DNA from: Leadbetterella sp964423865 | GTDB lineage: Bacteria; Bacteroidota; Bacteroidia; Cytophagales; Spirosomataceae | Reading direction: 5' to 3' | Assembly: GCA_964423865.1 (NCBI GenBank) | Contig: CAYRGN010000011.1 | Coordinates: forward strand, 24,235-88,234 | Length of the DNA: 64,000 bases | Shown here: positions 1 through 7,556 of the stretch, one piece after another | Numbering within the stretch: the first letter of the stretch is position 1 | Layout of the letters: every line of letters starts with the position of its first letter | Notes under the pieces: model-generated | Told to the model about the DNA's origin: nothing | Seen by the model: only the letters and a program-made list of their open reading frames with translations | Databases searched by the model: none | Position numbers and translations under genes: made by a program

Positions 1-15
1 TTATCAAATAAAATC

Positions 16-567
16 ATGGAAAATGTAAAATGTGTACTGGATAATTTTCCCTGGGACCTGTTTCTCTTTTTGGTGGTTCTCGGGCTTCTTTTGTGGTGGC
101 TTTTAAACTGGTTGGTGGGCAACCGCCTGAGAAAGCATACCGAGGAACTCTATCACCGGATTTCCCTTCTCGAAAGTGAAAACGGGAAATTGAAGCGGGA
201 ATTCTCAGACCGTACCACTTTCCTTGAAAACGAACTGGAAGCCTGTCGGAAAGGCAAAGTAGGCGGGGTCGCGGCAGGAGTGGCGGCGCTTACGGAAAAA
301 GCCAAAATCAAGAAAGACGATTTGAAAATTGTAGAAGGGATAGGTCCTAAAATAGAAGAACTCTTTAACACGGCAGGGATATATTCTTTTGATGACCTGG
401 CCAACGCAGCGGTAGACCGCCTCAAGGGAATCCTTGACGAAGGAGGTAGCCGTTTCCAGATGCACGATCCCACTACCTGGCCTGAGCAGGGCGCCATGGC
501 CCGTGATGGTAAATGGGAAGAATTGAAGAAATGGCAGGAAGAACTCAATAAAGGAAGAGAAAATTAA
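16..567 (+). CDS. Membrane-anchored coiled-coil protein with C-terminal helix-hairpin-helix domain
   Basis: A 183-residue protein. A single strongly hydrophobic segment (about residues 13-36, rich in Leu/Trp) is followed by a charged heptad-like stretch (about 38-78) that should form a coiled coil. The C-terminal domain (about 98-180) contains the helix-hairpin-helix core VEGIGPKIEELF. It resembles the small H3TH domain annotated as a FEN1-like 5' nuclease fold (COG3743), which is often found at the end of otherwise unrelated bacterial proteins. No nuclease active site is visible, so a nucleic-acid or protein docking role is as likely as catalysis. The ATG at 16 gives a complete N-terminal membrane anchor; no upstream start fits in the window. 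A strong terminator follows, so it ends its transcription unit. Confidence 0.75.
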   Translation: MENVKCVLDNFPWDLFLFLVVLGLLLWWLLNWLVGNRLRKHTEELYHRISLLESENGKLKREFSDRTTFLENELEACRKGKVGGVAAGVAALTEKAKIKKDDLKIVEGIGPKIEELFNTAGIYSFDDLANAAVDRLKGILDEGGSRFQMHDPTTWPEQGAMARDGKWEELKKWQEELNKGREN

Positions 568-582
568 AAAGAATAAGTGAGA

Positions 583-628
583 TGTCTGAAAGTGCCGGAT
601 TTAGGGGACTTTCAGGCATTTTTTTTTA
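583..628 (+). terminator. Rho-independent terminator after the HhH protein gene
   Basis: Inverted repeat CTGAAAGT / ACTTTCAG (586-593 and 608-615), extendable by a few pairs, followed directly by a run of nine or more T. It lies 15 bases after the stop of the upstream gene. The T run leads straight into the first heptad array. Confidence 0.85.
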
Positions 629-675
629 GCTGATAGCTGATAGCTGACCGCTGATAGCTAAATGCTGACAGCTAA
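627..675 (+). repeat. Heptad array, 7 words, TAGCTGA type
   Basis: Seven consecutive 7-base words in exact register: TAGCTGA three times, then CCGCTGA, TAGCTAA, ATGCTGA and CAGCTAA. Each ends in TGA or TAA, so the array stops all three plus-strand frames. The last word is followed by an A/T-rich leader of 12 bases and the ATG of the KdsC-like gene. Confidence 0.9.
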
Positions 676-687
676 AATATATACCGA

Positions 688-1188
688 ATGAAACTTGAAA
701 AAATAAATACCTTTGTCTTTGATATCGACGGCGTATTTACAGACGCCACCCTCACCGTTACACGTGACGACGTTACCCGTACCTTCAATGTGCGTGACGG
801 GTACGCGGTACAGATGGCCCTGAAGAGCGGGTACCATATCGCGGTAATTTCGGGAGGAAAGCAGGACAGTATTGTGGGCCGGATGAACACGTTGGGCGTA
901 GAAGACGTATATATCCGGGTGGGTACCGCTGAAAAACCCGATATCCTCCGTACTTATCTTGCGAAAAAAGACGTTCAACCCGAAGAAGTGCTGTTTATTG
1001 GCGACGATATTCCCGATCTGCTGATTATGAATTCTTTCCCGGTACTGGCCTGCTGCCCCGCGGATGCCGTACCCGAAGTGCTGGAGCGGGCCGATTACAT
1101 CACTTCTGCTGTGGGCGGAAGGGGCGCCGTTCGCGAAGTGATAGAAATGGTCATGAAAGCCCAGGGGAAATGGATGGGGGTGTTTTGA
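688..1188 (+). CDS. kdsC: KdsC-type HAD phosphatase (3-deoxy-D-manno-octulosonate 8-phosphate phosphatase)
   Basis: 166 residues, a compact HAD-superfamily phosphatase without a cap domain. It has the nucleophile motif DIDGVFTDA at residues 12-20 (Asp nucleophile and acid/base Asp), a mid-protein Ser/Thr and Lys region, and the metal-binding GDDIPDL at 105-111. This pattern and length match KdsC/YrbI, which hydrolyses KDO-8-phosphate to KDO in the cytoplasm for lipopolysaccharide core synthesis and acts as a tetramer. Related C0-type HAD enzymes act on other nonulosonate 8/9-phosphates, so the exact sugar is inferred. No other LPS gene is adjacent. The gene is preceded by a heptad array, and its TGA stop is the start of the next array. 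Confidence 0.85.
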   Translation: MKLEKINTFVFDIDGVFTDATLTVTRDDVTRTFNVRDGYAVQMALKSGYHIAVISGGKQDSIVGRMNTLGVEDVYIRVGTAEKPDILRTYLAKKDVQPEEVLFIGDDIPDLLIMNSFPVLACCPADAVPEVLERADYITSAVGGRGAVREVIEMVMKAQGKWMGVF

Positions 1189-1206
1189 GTTCCGAGTAGT
1201 GAGTAG
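1186..1206 (-). repeat. Short heptad array overlapping the kdsC stop codon
   Basis: Three words TGAGTTC, CGAGTAG and TGAGTAG on the plus strand; read on minus they are NNNCTCA or NNNCTCG. The first word contains the TGA stop of the upstream gene. Confidence 0.7.
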
Positions 1207-1208
1207 CG

Positions 1209-1278
1209 CCCTTCGTCAAGCTCAGGGTGACAGAAGCACCTAGTACGTAACCATTGTCACCCTGAGCTTGTCGAAGGG
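1209..1278. repeat. REP-like palindrome, CCCTTCG-CGAAGGG family
   Basis: A 24-base arm (1209-1232) and its reverse complement (1255-1278) with one mismatch, separated by 22 bases. The same arms occur in both copies of the 247-bp tandem duplication near 59 kb. It would form a long stem-loop in RNA or single-stranded DNA. It is flanked on both sides by heptad arrays. Confidence 0.9.
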
Positions 1279-1299
1279 CACGAGCTGTCGAAGCCCCCG

Positions 1300-1361
1300 T
1301 AATTCGTAATTTTTAATTCGTAATTGAATTGTCGTAATTGATTTTCGTAATTCGTAATTGA
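1300..1361 (-). repeat. Heptad array of the TAATTCG type
   Basis: Words TAATTCG, TAATTTT, TAATTGA and relatives with a 7-base period and one 6-base slip near 1342. Read on minus they are NNNATTA. No gene is seen between 1189 and 1481: the interval holds only these arrays, the palindrome and the promoter of the FKBP gene. Confidence 0.8.
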
Positions 1362-1399
1362 ATCCCCGATTGAGTTTAGGGGCGAATCGGTTTTTTTCT

Positions 1400-1407
1400 T
1401 AATTTTG
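1400..1407 (+). promoter_or_regulatory. Bacteroidota -7 element upstream of FKBP gene
   Basis: TAATTTTG matches the TAnnTTTG consensus of the Bacteroidota housekeeping sigma factor. It lies 75 bases before the start codon. No clear TTG lies at the expected -33 distance, so the call rests on one element. Confidence 0.45.
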
Positions 1408-1481
1408 ATGTGAATAAAAAACGAAATTTAACGTTATCACGAGTTTAAAGGTTTATACATTTAATTGACCATTTTATTTTA

Positions 1482-2147
1482 ATGAAAAGCAAACTCCTTT
1501 TATGGATGGCCGCGGCACTGTTGGCCGGTAGTTTTAAAACTCAGGCGCAGGAACTTAAATCCACAATTGACTCCCTCAGCTATGCCATTGGTGTAGATGT
1601 AGCCAATACTTTCAAGCAGCAGAAGATGGCCATTAACGCCGAGGTGTTCTCCCAGGCGGTACACGCTGCCCTGGCGGATAAAGCCGTCATGACCCCGGAA
1701 CAATGCAGCGATTTTATCCGGAACTACTTTATGAATGAAAGCATGCGCGTTGCCCGGGAAAATAAAGCGAAGGGCGAAGCGTTTCTAAGTAAGAATAAGG
1801 AGGTAGCGGGGGTAATTACCCTGTCGTCCGGACTTCAATACCAGGTTTTGCAGGAAGGAACGGGAGAAAAACCCACCCTGGAAAACCGGGTGAAAGTACA
1901 CTATTCTGGAAAAACCCTGGACGGAAACGAGTTTGACAGCTCTTACCGGAGAGGAGAGCCGGCGGAATTCGGCCTGACACAGGTGATCAAGGGCTGGACC
2001 GAGGTGTTGCAATTGATGCCTTCCGGATCAAAATGGAAAGTGTTTATCCCGGAACACCTGGCTTACGGACCTCAGGGGCCACCCGCTATCGGACCTAACC
2101 AGACCCTGGTGTTTGAAATAGAATTGTTGGATATTGTGAAAGAGTAA
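1482..2147 (+). CDS. Exported FKBP-type peptidyl-prolyl cis-trans isomerase (FkpA/Mip-like)
   Basis: 221 residues. An N-terminal Sec signal (about 1-23, cleavage near QAQ) is followed by an all-helical FKBP_N dimerisation region (about 25-105) and an FKBP_C catalytic domain (about 115-220). The active-site aromatics are visible in VHYSG, FDSS, GWTEV and LAYG. The architecture is that of FkpA, FklB and Mip: a V-shaped dimer that combines proline isomerisation with chaperone activity on periplasmic proteins. Bacteroidota exported FKBPs can be lipoproteins, but no lipobox Cys is visible here, so a soluble periplasmic form is inferred. The next gene, a tail-specific protease, also works on envelope proteins; a heptad array separates them. 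Confidence 0.9.
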   Translation: MKSKLLLWMAAALLAGSFKTQAQELKSTIDSLSYAIGVDVANTFKQQKMAINAEVFSQAVHAALADKAVMTPEQCSDFIRNYFMNESMRVARENKAKGEAFLSKNKEVAGVITLSSGLQYQVLQEGTGEKPTLENRVKVHYSGKTLDGNEFDSSYRRGEPAEFGLTQVIKGWTEVLQLMPSGSKWKVFIPEHLAYGPQGPPAIGPNQTLVFEIELLDIVKE

Positions 2148-2212
2148 ATGAGGCTTGAGCAGCAAACCGCTTTAAGAAATGAGAAGGCAGCGAAACGTCA
2201 TAGGTTTCCATA

Positions 2213-2303
2213 CAGCTCATAGCTCATAGCTCATAGCTCAAGGCTCAAGGCTCATAGCTCAAGGCTCAAGGCTCAAGGCTCATAGCTCAAGGCTCATAGC
2301 TAA
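2213..2303 (+). repeat. Heptad array, 13 words, AGCTCA/GGCTCA type
   Basis: Thirteen 7-base words in unbroken register, alternating among TAGCTCA, AGGCTCA and CAGCTCA and closing with TAGCTAA. The TCA of each word is TGA on minus, so all three minus-strand frames are stopped. The array ends 11 bases before the protease start codon. Confidence 0.92.
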
Positions 2304-2314
2304 AATTTATACAC

Positions 2315-4378
2315 ATGAAGAAAACCGGAATTTTTATACTGTTGGCACTTGCCGGCCCCCTGAGCTTTGCCCAGGTACCCCATTACGGATATGAGCCCCT
2401 GCAGCCAGACTCCGTGCAATATGAAGTGCAAACCGGGGTGACCCGATTCCTCACAGACTACCATTTCAATAAGTTTTCCCTGGATGATTCTCTCTCGTCT
2501 CACGTGTGGGACAATTACCTGAGCAATATTGACGGAGGGAAGCTGTACTTTACCCGTTCGGAAGTAGACGGTTTTGAAAAGTACCGTTATTCTCTGGATG
2601 AGGCCATGAAAGAGGGAAACCTCGATGCTGCTTTTGATGTCTTTAACACCTACAGAACCAAGTATAAAGCCCGGGCAGAGTATATCGAGAAGTTTCTTGA
2701 TAGCCCGATTGATTACCAGACCGAAGAGGTGATTATTAGTGACAGAGACACCGCCACCTGGGCGGAAAGCGATGCCGACCTGGACACGGAATGGGATAAA
2801 ATACTCACGAACCAGGCCCTGAGTCTGAAATTGAGTGGAAAGACCGACTCGGCCATTGTAGCTACGCTCAAAAACCGCTACAGCGTTCTGGAGAAACGTA
2901 CTTCGGCGTATAAGTCGGAAAACGTATTCCATTTCTTTATGAATTCTTTCACGGAATACCTTGATCCGCATACCTCCTACATGATACCTGACGCGGCCGA
3001 TCAGTTCAATATTTCCATGTCCCAGTCCATTGAAGGGATAGGGGCTACTTTGCAGAACGAAGGCGAATACGTGATCATCCGGAGTATTGTACCCGGCGGC
3101 CCTCTGTTTAAAAGTGGGGAAGGAAATGTAGACGATTACATCGTGGCGGTAGCCCAGGGAGACGACGGGGAGTTTCAGGACATCATCGGATGGCTGACAG
3201 ACGATGCCATTAAACTGATCCGCGGAAAGAAAGGGTCGGTTATTCGTTTGAAATTGCTGGCGTCATCGGCGCCTTTAGGGAGTGAACCCAGGACCATCCG
3301 CCTGATCCGGGATAAGATTAACCTGGAAGAAGCCGTGGCCAAAGGTAATGTAGTAGACCTGGAGCATGAAGGCCGGAATTATAAACTGGGGGTAGTCGAT
3401 ATCCCTATGTTTTACCGCGATTTTGAAGGGGCGATCCGTGGCGGAGAATTTCAGAGCACAAGCGCCGATGTAAAAAGAATTCTGGAAGATTTTAACCGCC
3501 AGAAAGTAGACGGTGTGTTGGTAGACCTTCGGAATAACGGGGGCGGCTCACTGATTGAAGCCATTGACCTTACCGGCCTTTTCATTAAGTCAGGCCCGGT
3601 AGTACAGCGTAAAACTTCGATAGGGCAGGGGAGTGTAGAGTCAGACGAAGACAAATCGGTGTCTTTTGACGGTCCGCTGGTGGTTTTACAAAACCGCTTC
3701 AGCGCCTCGGCTTCGGAAATTTTCGCGGGAGCCATCCAGGATTACCAGCGCGGGCTGATTGTAGGAGAGAATTCCTTCGGGAAAGGTACCGTACAGCAGT
3801 TGGTCAACCTTGACAGTTATTTTGCCCGCCTGAACGGCAATCGGAGAGGGAGAGCCGTGGCGGGAGTAGGAAGAGGTAATTTGGGCGCCGGTAGTTACGG
3901 ACAATTGAAATTTACTTCGGAGAAATTCTACCGGATTACCGGCAACAGCACCCAGATTAAAGGCGTGGAGCCTGACATTACCCTGCCCTCTCCTTTTGAT
4001 GTGGATGAGCTGGGAGAGAGAACGTATCCCCGTGCCCTGCCGTACGACCAGATCCGTTCCACTTCTTACCAGAAGCTGGGCATTATTAATCCGGAAGTAG
4101 TGCAGAAGGTTAACGCGAAATACAATGAGAGGCTGAAATTAGACGAAGACCTGCAGGAGTTATTGGCGGATATCAAAGACTACCGGAGCAACCGGGATAT
4201 CAAGGAGCTTTCTCTCAATTACGATGTTCGGAAAAAAGAAATGGAAGAGGCGGAGAAAAACCGGAAATCCATTAAAAAGCTAAACAAATCTACTAAAGAA
4301 GAAGACAAGGAGAACGATGTGTATCTCCTGGAGAGCGAAAAGATACTCAGCGACCTGATTTCGCTGAGAAAAAGCTAA
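2315..4378 (+). CDS. prc: Carboxy-terminal processing (tail-specific) protease, S41 family
   Basis: 687 residues, close to E. coli Prc/Tsp. A Sec signal (about 1-19, ending SFAQ) is followed by the Tsp N-terminal helical domain, a PDZ domain (about 240-330, with GEYVIIRSIVPGGP), and the S41 peptidase core. Ser465 in RFSASASEIF and Lys490 in FGKGTVQ form the Ser-Lys dyad and are spaced exactly as in E. coli Prc. The C-terminal third (about 560-687) is the charged helical Tsp tail domain. It degrades or trims periplasmic proteins that have non-polar C-termini, including peptidoglycan enzymes and lipoproteins. The start has a clear signal peptide and lies just after a heptad array. The permease gene begins 12 bases downstream and may be co-transcribed. 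Confidence 0.93.
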   Translation: MKKTGIFILLALAGPLSFAQVPHYGYEPLQPDSVQYEVQTGVTRFLTDYHFNKFSLDDSLSSHVWDNYLSNIDGGKLYFTRSEVDGFEKYRYSLDEAMKEGNLDAAFDVFNTYRTKYKARAEYIEKFLDSPIDYQTEEVIISDRDTATWAESDADLDTEWDKILTNQALSLKLSGKTDSAIVATLKNRYSVLEKRTSAYKSENVFHFFMNSFTEYLDPHTSYMIPDAADQFNISMSQSIEGIGATLQNEGEYVIIRSIVPGGPLFKSGEGNVDDYIVAVAQGDDGEFQDIIGWLTDDAIKLIRGKKGSVIRLKLLASSAPLGSEPRTIRLIRDKINLEEAVAKGNVVDLEHEGRNYKLGVVDIPMFYRDFEGAIRGGEFQSTSADVKRILEDFNRQKVDGVLVDLRNNGGGSLIEAIDLTGLFIKSGPVVQRKTSIGQGSVESDEDKSVSFDGPLVVLQNRFSASASEIFAGAIQDYQRGLIVGENSFGKGTVQQLVNLDSYFARLNGNRRGRAVAGVGRGNLGAGSYGQLKFTSEKFYRITGNSTQIKGVEPDITLPSPFDVDELGERTYPRALPYDQIRSTSYQKLGIINPEVVQKVNAKYNERLKLDEDLQELLADIKDYRSNRDIKELSLNYDVRKKEMEEAEKNRKSIKKLNKSTKEEDKENDVYLLESEKILSDLISLRKS

Positions 4379-4389
4379 ACTTCTTTCGG

Positions 4390-5718
4390 ATGGAGAAAGG
4401 CAGGAACCAACTTCTGAAGTTACTGGGTATCGGCTTCGGAATTGCCGTAACGGTAGGAGGTACCATCGGTACAGGCATTTTGCGGAAACCGGGTCCAATC
4501 GCAGCGGTCATTGGTGATCCGGTGATCATTATGCTGGTTTGGATAGCCGTGAGTATTTTTGCCTTTCTCGGCGCTTTGTGCGCTATTGAGTTGGGTGTTT
4601 CTATGCCGGAGGCGGGGTCGTGGTACGTGTATGCCCGAAGAGCCTTCGGTAAATTTTTTGGTTTCTTTACGGGCATTTCCAACTGGCTGGGTACGGTTTC
4701 CGCCCTGGCTTTCGGGGCGTATACGGTGAGTGAATATGCGATCTTGCTGGTGCCTTCCTGGGAGAACGCTATTCGTCTTATTTCGGTCGGTTTGCTGGTG
4801 GTTCTCGTACTTTTCCACCTTACCGGTACGCGTTCTGCGGGGAAATCCCAGGAGATCATGTCTTTCCTCAAGGCGCTGGGACTGCTGGCTTTTGTGGCGG
4901 TCTGTTTTTTCTTTGGGGGCGAGGTTGATTACGAAGCCCTGGCCGTAACCACAGAAAAAGTAGAGCGCCCCGCCTTGTTCTTCGGGGTGATTATAGCGCT
5001 ACAGGCCGTTTTTTATACGTTTGACGGGTGGCATACGGCTTCTTACTTTTCGGAAGAAAATGTAGACCCGGTAAAAAGCCTGCCCCGCTCCATGATCTAC
5101 GGGGTACTGCTGATTATCGTGATTTATCTCCTCGTCAATGCCGCTATTCTCTATGTGATTCCCATGGATATCCTGGCAGGTTCCAAACTGGCGGCTTCCG
5201 ATGCCATTCGTTATGTTTTCGGGGACGGATCTGCGCGGGTGGTGACTTTCTTTCTGATGATTTCCATCCTGGGCCTTATGAATGCCCAGGTGATGTTCTC
5301 GCCCCGGGTGATTTTCTCCATGAGCCGCGACGGCCTTTTTCCTTCCTTTGCCCAAAAAGTAAACGGCTCCGGCGTGCCCTACCTGGGGATGATCTTCACC
5401 GTAAGTTTGTCGGTTTTACTTATTCTGATCGGTAAGGAAGTAGCTGCCGTGCTTTCGGATATCGCCGTTTTCTTTTTTGTGATCAGCTATATTTCAGGCT
5501 TTTCCTCCCTTATCCGCTTACGGCATACCGAACCCGACCTTCCCCGCCCGTTTAAGGTGCCGGGCTATCCTTTTGTACCTTATTTCCTGGTGGTTTGTTC
5601 CGTTTTGTTCCTTGTCGGGGCGGTGATGCAGGATTTGCGGAGTTCCGCCTTCGCCCTGGGTTTTATAGCCGTCAGCTATCCCCTTTACCGGATAATAACC
5701 CGCGCTACGGGGAAATAA
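4390..5718 (+). CDS. APC-superfamily amino acid permease
   Basis: 442 residues with about twelve hydrophobic segments and almost no soluble domains. The N-terminal GTIGTGILRKPG, in an unwound first helix, is the hallmark substrate-binding segment of amino acid-polyamine-organocation permeases. FDGWHTASYFSEE in the middle is also typical of the family. It imports or exchanges amino acids across the inner membrane; the substrate cannot be told from the sequence. It begins 11 bases after the protease stop, so translation products of protein turnover could in principle be its substrate, but that link is only contextual. Confidence 0.88.
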   Translation: MEKGRNQLLKLLGIGFGIAVTVGGTIGTGILRKPGPIAAVIGDPVIIMLVWIAVSIFAFLGALCAIELGVSMPEAGSWYVYARRAFGKFFGFFTGISNWLGTVSALAFGAYTVSEYAILLVPSWENAIRLISVGLLVVLVLFHLTGTRSAGKSQEIMSFLKALGLLAFVAVCFFFGGEVDYEALAVTTEKVERPALFFGVIIALQAVFYTFDGWHTASYFSEENVDPVKSLPRSMIYGVLLIIVIYLLVNAAILYVIPMDILAGSKLAASDAIRYVFGDGSARVVTFFLMISILGLMNAQVMFSPRVIFSMSRDGLFPSFAQKVNGSGVPYLGMIFTVSLSVLLILIGKEVAAVLSDIAVFFFVISYISGFSSLIRLRHTEPDLPRPFKVPGYPFVPYFLVVCSVLFLVGAVMQDLRSSAFALGFIAVSYPLYRIITRATGK

Positions 5719-5734
5719 TCAGGAGGGCGTTCCT

Positions 5735-5742
5735 TATATTTG
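5735..5742 (+). promoter_or_regulatory. -7 element for the polyprenyl synthase gene
   Basis: TATATTTG fits TAnnTTTG and lies 31 bases before the start codon. No TTG is seen at the -33 position. Confidence 0.5.
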
Positions 5743-5773
5743 CGATTTGAAATCATCCGCTAAATGAGTTTTA

Positions 5774-6745
5774 ATGTCTTTAGAAAAATTTAGTCAGTCC
5801 CTGGAAAATGCGTTCAAAGACCATGTCTACGGGGAATATCCGCCCGAACTGTATGCACCCATCCATTACATCATGTCTTTGGGCGGGAAGCGCATCCGCC
5901 CTCTACTTACGCTGTTGACAGCAGATTTATTTACGGAAGACGCACAGAAGGCGTTAGCACCCGCCATGGCCCTGGAGGTATTTCACAATTTCACCCTGAT
6001 GCACGATGATATAATGGACCAGGCACCCTTGCGCAGAGGGCAACCCACGGTGCACCGGAAATGGAACACCAGCCGGGCCATCCTCTCGGGCGATGTGATG
6101 CTGGTGGCGGCGTACGAACTTTTGAGCCGCATAGAAGCCCGGCATTTGCCGGTGGCATTGAAACGGTTTAACCGGATCGCTGCCGAGGTGTGCGAAGGGC
6201 AGCAGCTCGATATGCTTTTCGCAGAAAAGGAGGAAGTGACCAAGGAAGACTACCTGGAGATGATCCGCCTGAAAACATCGGTGCTGGTGGGGTTTGCCAT
6301 GGAACTGGGCGGTATAGCCGGAGGCGCCGACGAAGCGACCTGCCGGAAGCTGTACGCCATTGGGGAAAACCTGGGACTGGGATTTCAACAAACCGATGAT
6401 ATTCTCGACGTGTATGCCGACCCGGAGGTGTTCGGTAAACAGGTGGGCGGCGATATTATAGAAAACAAAAAAACCTGGCTCTTGCTTAGGGCCATGGAAA
6501 AATCCGCGGGTACTCCCCTGGAAAAGGACCTGATGGGTTGGCTGTTCGTCACCGATACAGAAGCGAAGGTGAAAGGGGTGCGGGGCATTTACGATGCCCT
6601 GGATATCCGGGCAGAAGCCACCGCCCTCGCCGCGGCCTGTTTTCAAAAAGCGGAAGAGGGGCTGTCTCAACTGAACGTGCCGCGGCCCGGGCAAAAGTCA
6701 CATTTACAAGCCATCTTTGAACAAATAAGAACCCGTAACAAATGA
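5774..6745 (+). CDS. Trans-isoprenyl diphosphate synthase (polyprenyl synthetase family)
   Basis: 323 residues, an all-alpha isoprenyl diphosphate synthase. The first Asp-rich motif is DDIMD at residues 78-82, with the LRRG-QPT segment after it. The second is DDILD at 208-212. Both bind the Mg-diphosphate of the allylic substrate. GGKRIRP near residue 38 binds isopentenyl diphosphate. Phe73, five residues before the first Asp-rich motif, suggests a short or medium chain product such as farnesyl or geranylgeranyl diphosphate; chain length is inference. Products feed menaquinone, undecaprenyl or carotenoid synthesis. Its stop overlaps the rhomboid start (ATGA), which indicates a coupled two-gene operon. 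Confidence 0.92.
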   Translation: MSLEKFSQSLENAFKDHVYGEYPPELYAPIHYIMSLGGKRIRPLLTLLTADLFTEDAQKALAPAMALEVFHNFTLMHDDIMDQAPLRRGQPTVHRKWNTSRAILSGDVMLVAAYELLSRIEARHLPVALKRFNRIAAEVCEGQQLDMLFAEKEEVTKEDYLEMIRLKTSVLVGFAMELGGIAGGADEATCRKLYAIGENLGLGFQQTDDILDVYADPEVFGKQVGGDIIENKKTWLLLRAMEKSAGTPLEKDLMGWLFVTDTEAKVKGVRGIYDALDIRAEATALAAACFQKAEEGLSQLNVPRPGQKSHLQAIFEQIRTRNK

Positions 6746-7365
6746 ATCTGACTACCGTTATTATTCTCATTACCGTAATTTTGAGTATTTACGCTTTCAA
6801 TAATTACAATTTTCTTCACCGCCTGATCGATAACCCTTACACCGTAAGCCGCAGAAAAGAATATTACCGCCTGCTGACCTCCGGGTTTATCCATGCCGAT
6901 TACCTGCATCTCTTGCTGAATATGTACGTTTTGTATATGTTTGGGTCCAATATGGAAGCCATTTTTAAGATGTCTTTCGGACCCCAGGCGGGCATGTACT
7001 TTATCGGGCTGTACATCATCGGAATTGTGGTGGCCAATTTGCCGGATCAGTTTCGGCATCGGAATAATCCGGGGTATAACTCTCTGGGCGCTTCCGGTGG
7101 GGTGTCGGCCGTAGTGTTCGCTTCCATTATATTGATGCCCCTGACCAAGCTCATGATTTTCCCTATTCCCATAGAATTTCCCGCCTGGGTGTTTGCCATT
7201 ATTTATGTGGCGTATTCGGCGTATATGGACAAGCGGCAATCTGACAGGGTGAACCACCTCGCCCATTTGTGGGGTGCCTTATGGGGTGTGCTGTTTATCG
7301 TTTGGGTGTATCCCGGGGCCTTGTCGCATTTCTTTCAGCAAATCGTGGGTTCCCTAAAATTTTGA
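6742..7365 (+). CDS. Rhomboid-family intramembrane serine protease
   Basis: 207 residues with about six transmembrane helices. The catalytic Ser118 lies in GASGG at the start of a helix, and His175 lies in AHLWG of a later helix, the Ser-His dyad of rhomboids. The loop-1 region contains the common rhomboid segment YRLLTSGFIHADYLHLLLNM (His and Asn residues of the oxyanion region). It cleaves transmembrane segments of membrane proteins within the bilayer; the substrate is unknown. The gene overlaps the preceding prenyl synthase gene by four bases (ATGA), so both are made from one message. Confidence 0.92.
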   Translation: MNLTTVIILITVILSIYAFNNYNFLHRLIDNPYTVSRRKEYYRLLTSGFIHADYLHLLLNMYVLYMFGSNMEAIFKMSFGPQAGMYFIGLYIIGIVVANLPDQFRHRNNPGYNSLGASGGVSAVVFASIILMPLTKLMIFPIPIEFPAWVFAIIYVAYSAYMDKRQSDRVNHLAHLWGALWGVLFIVWVYPGALSHFFQQIVGSLKF

Positions 7366-7401
7366 GCATAAATTATTTTTAAAAAAAGTAAGATTTGATT
7401 G

Positions 7402-7428
7402 TTGAGGAATAAAAATTTCGTATTTTTG
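7402..7428 (+). promoter_or_regulatory. Promoter of tRNA-His
   Basis: TTG at 7402-7404 and TATTTTTG at 7421-7428 (TAnnTTTG), 16 bases apart, with the tRNA starting 13 bases after the -7 element. Confidence 0.65.
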
Positions 7429-7440
7429 CAGTCCCAAAAC

Positions 7441-7515
<75 letters not shown>

Positions 7516-7522
7516 CTGGAAT

Positions 7523-7552
7523 AAAAAAGGTTGCCGTAAAGCAACCTTTTTT
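7523..7552. terminator. Bidirectional terminator between tRNA-His and the sulfatase gene
   Basis: AAAAAAGGTTGC and GCAACCTTTTTT flank a 6-base loop as a perfect 12-bp stem with A and T tracts on both sides. It can terminate the tRNA on plus and the sulfatase gene on minus. Confidence 0.92.
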
Positions 7553-7556
7553 GTTT

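Noticed and set aside
2213..2303. Array could be taken for a CRISPR
   Set aside because: Words are 7 bases with no spacers; no cas genes are nearby.
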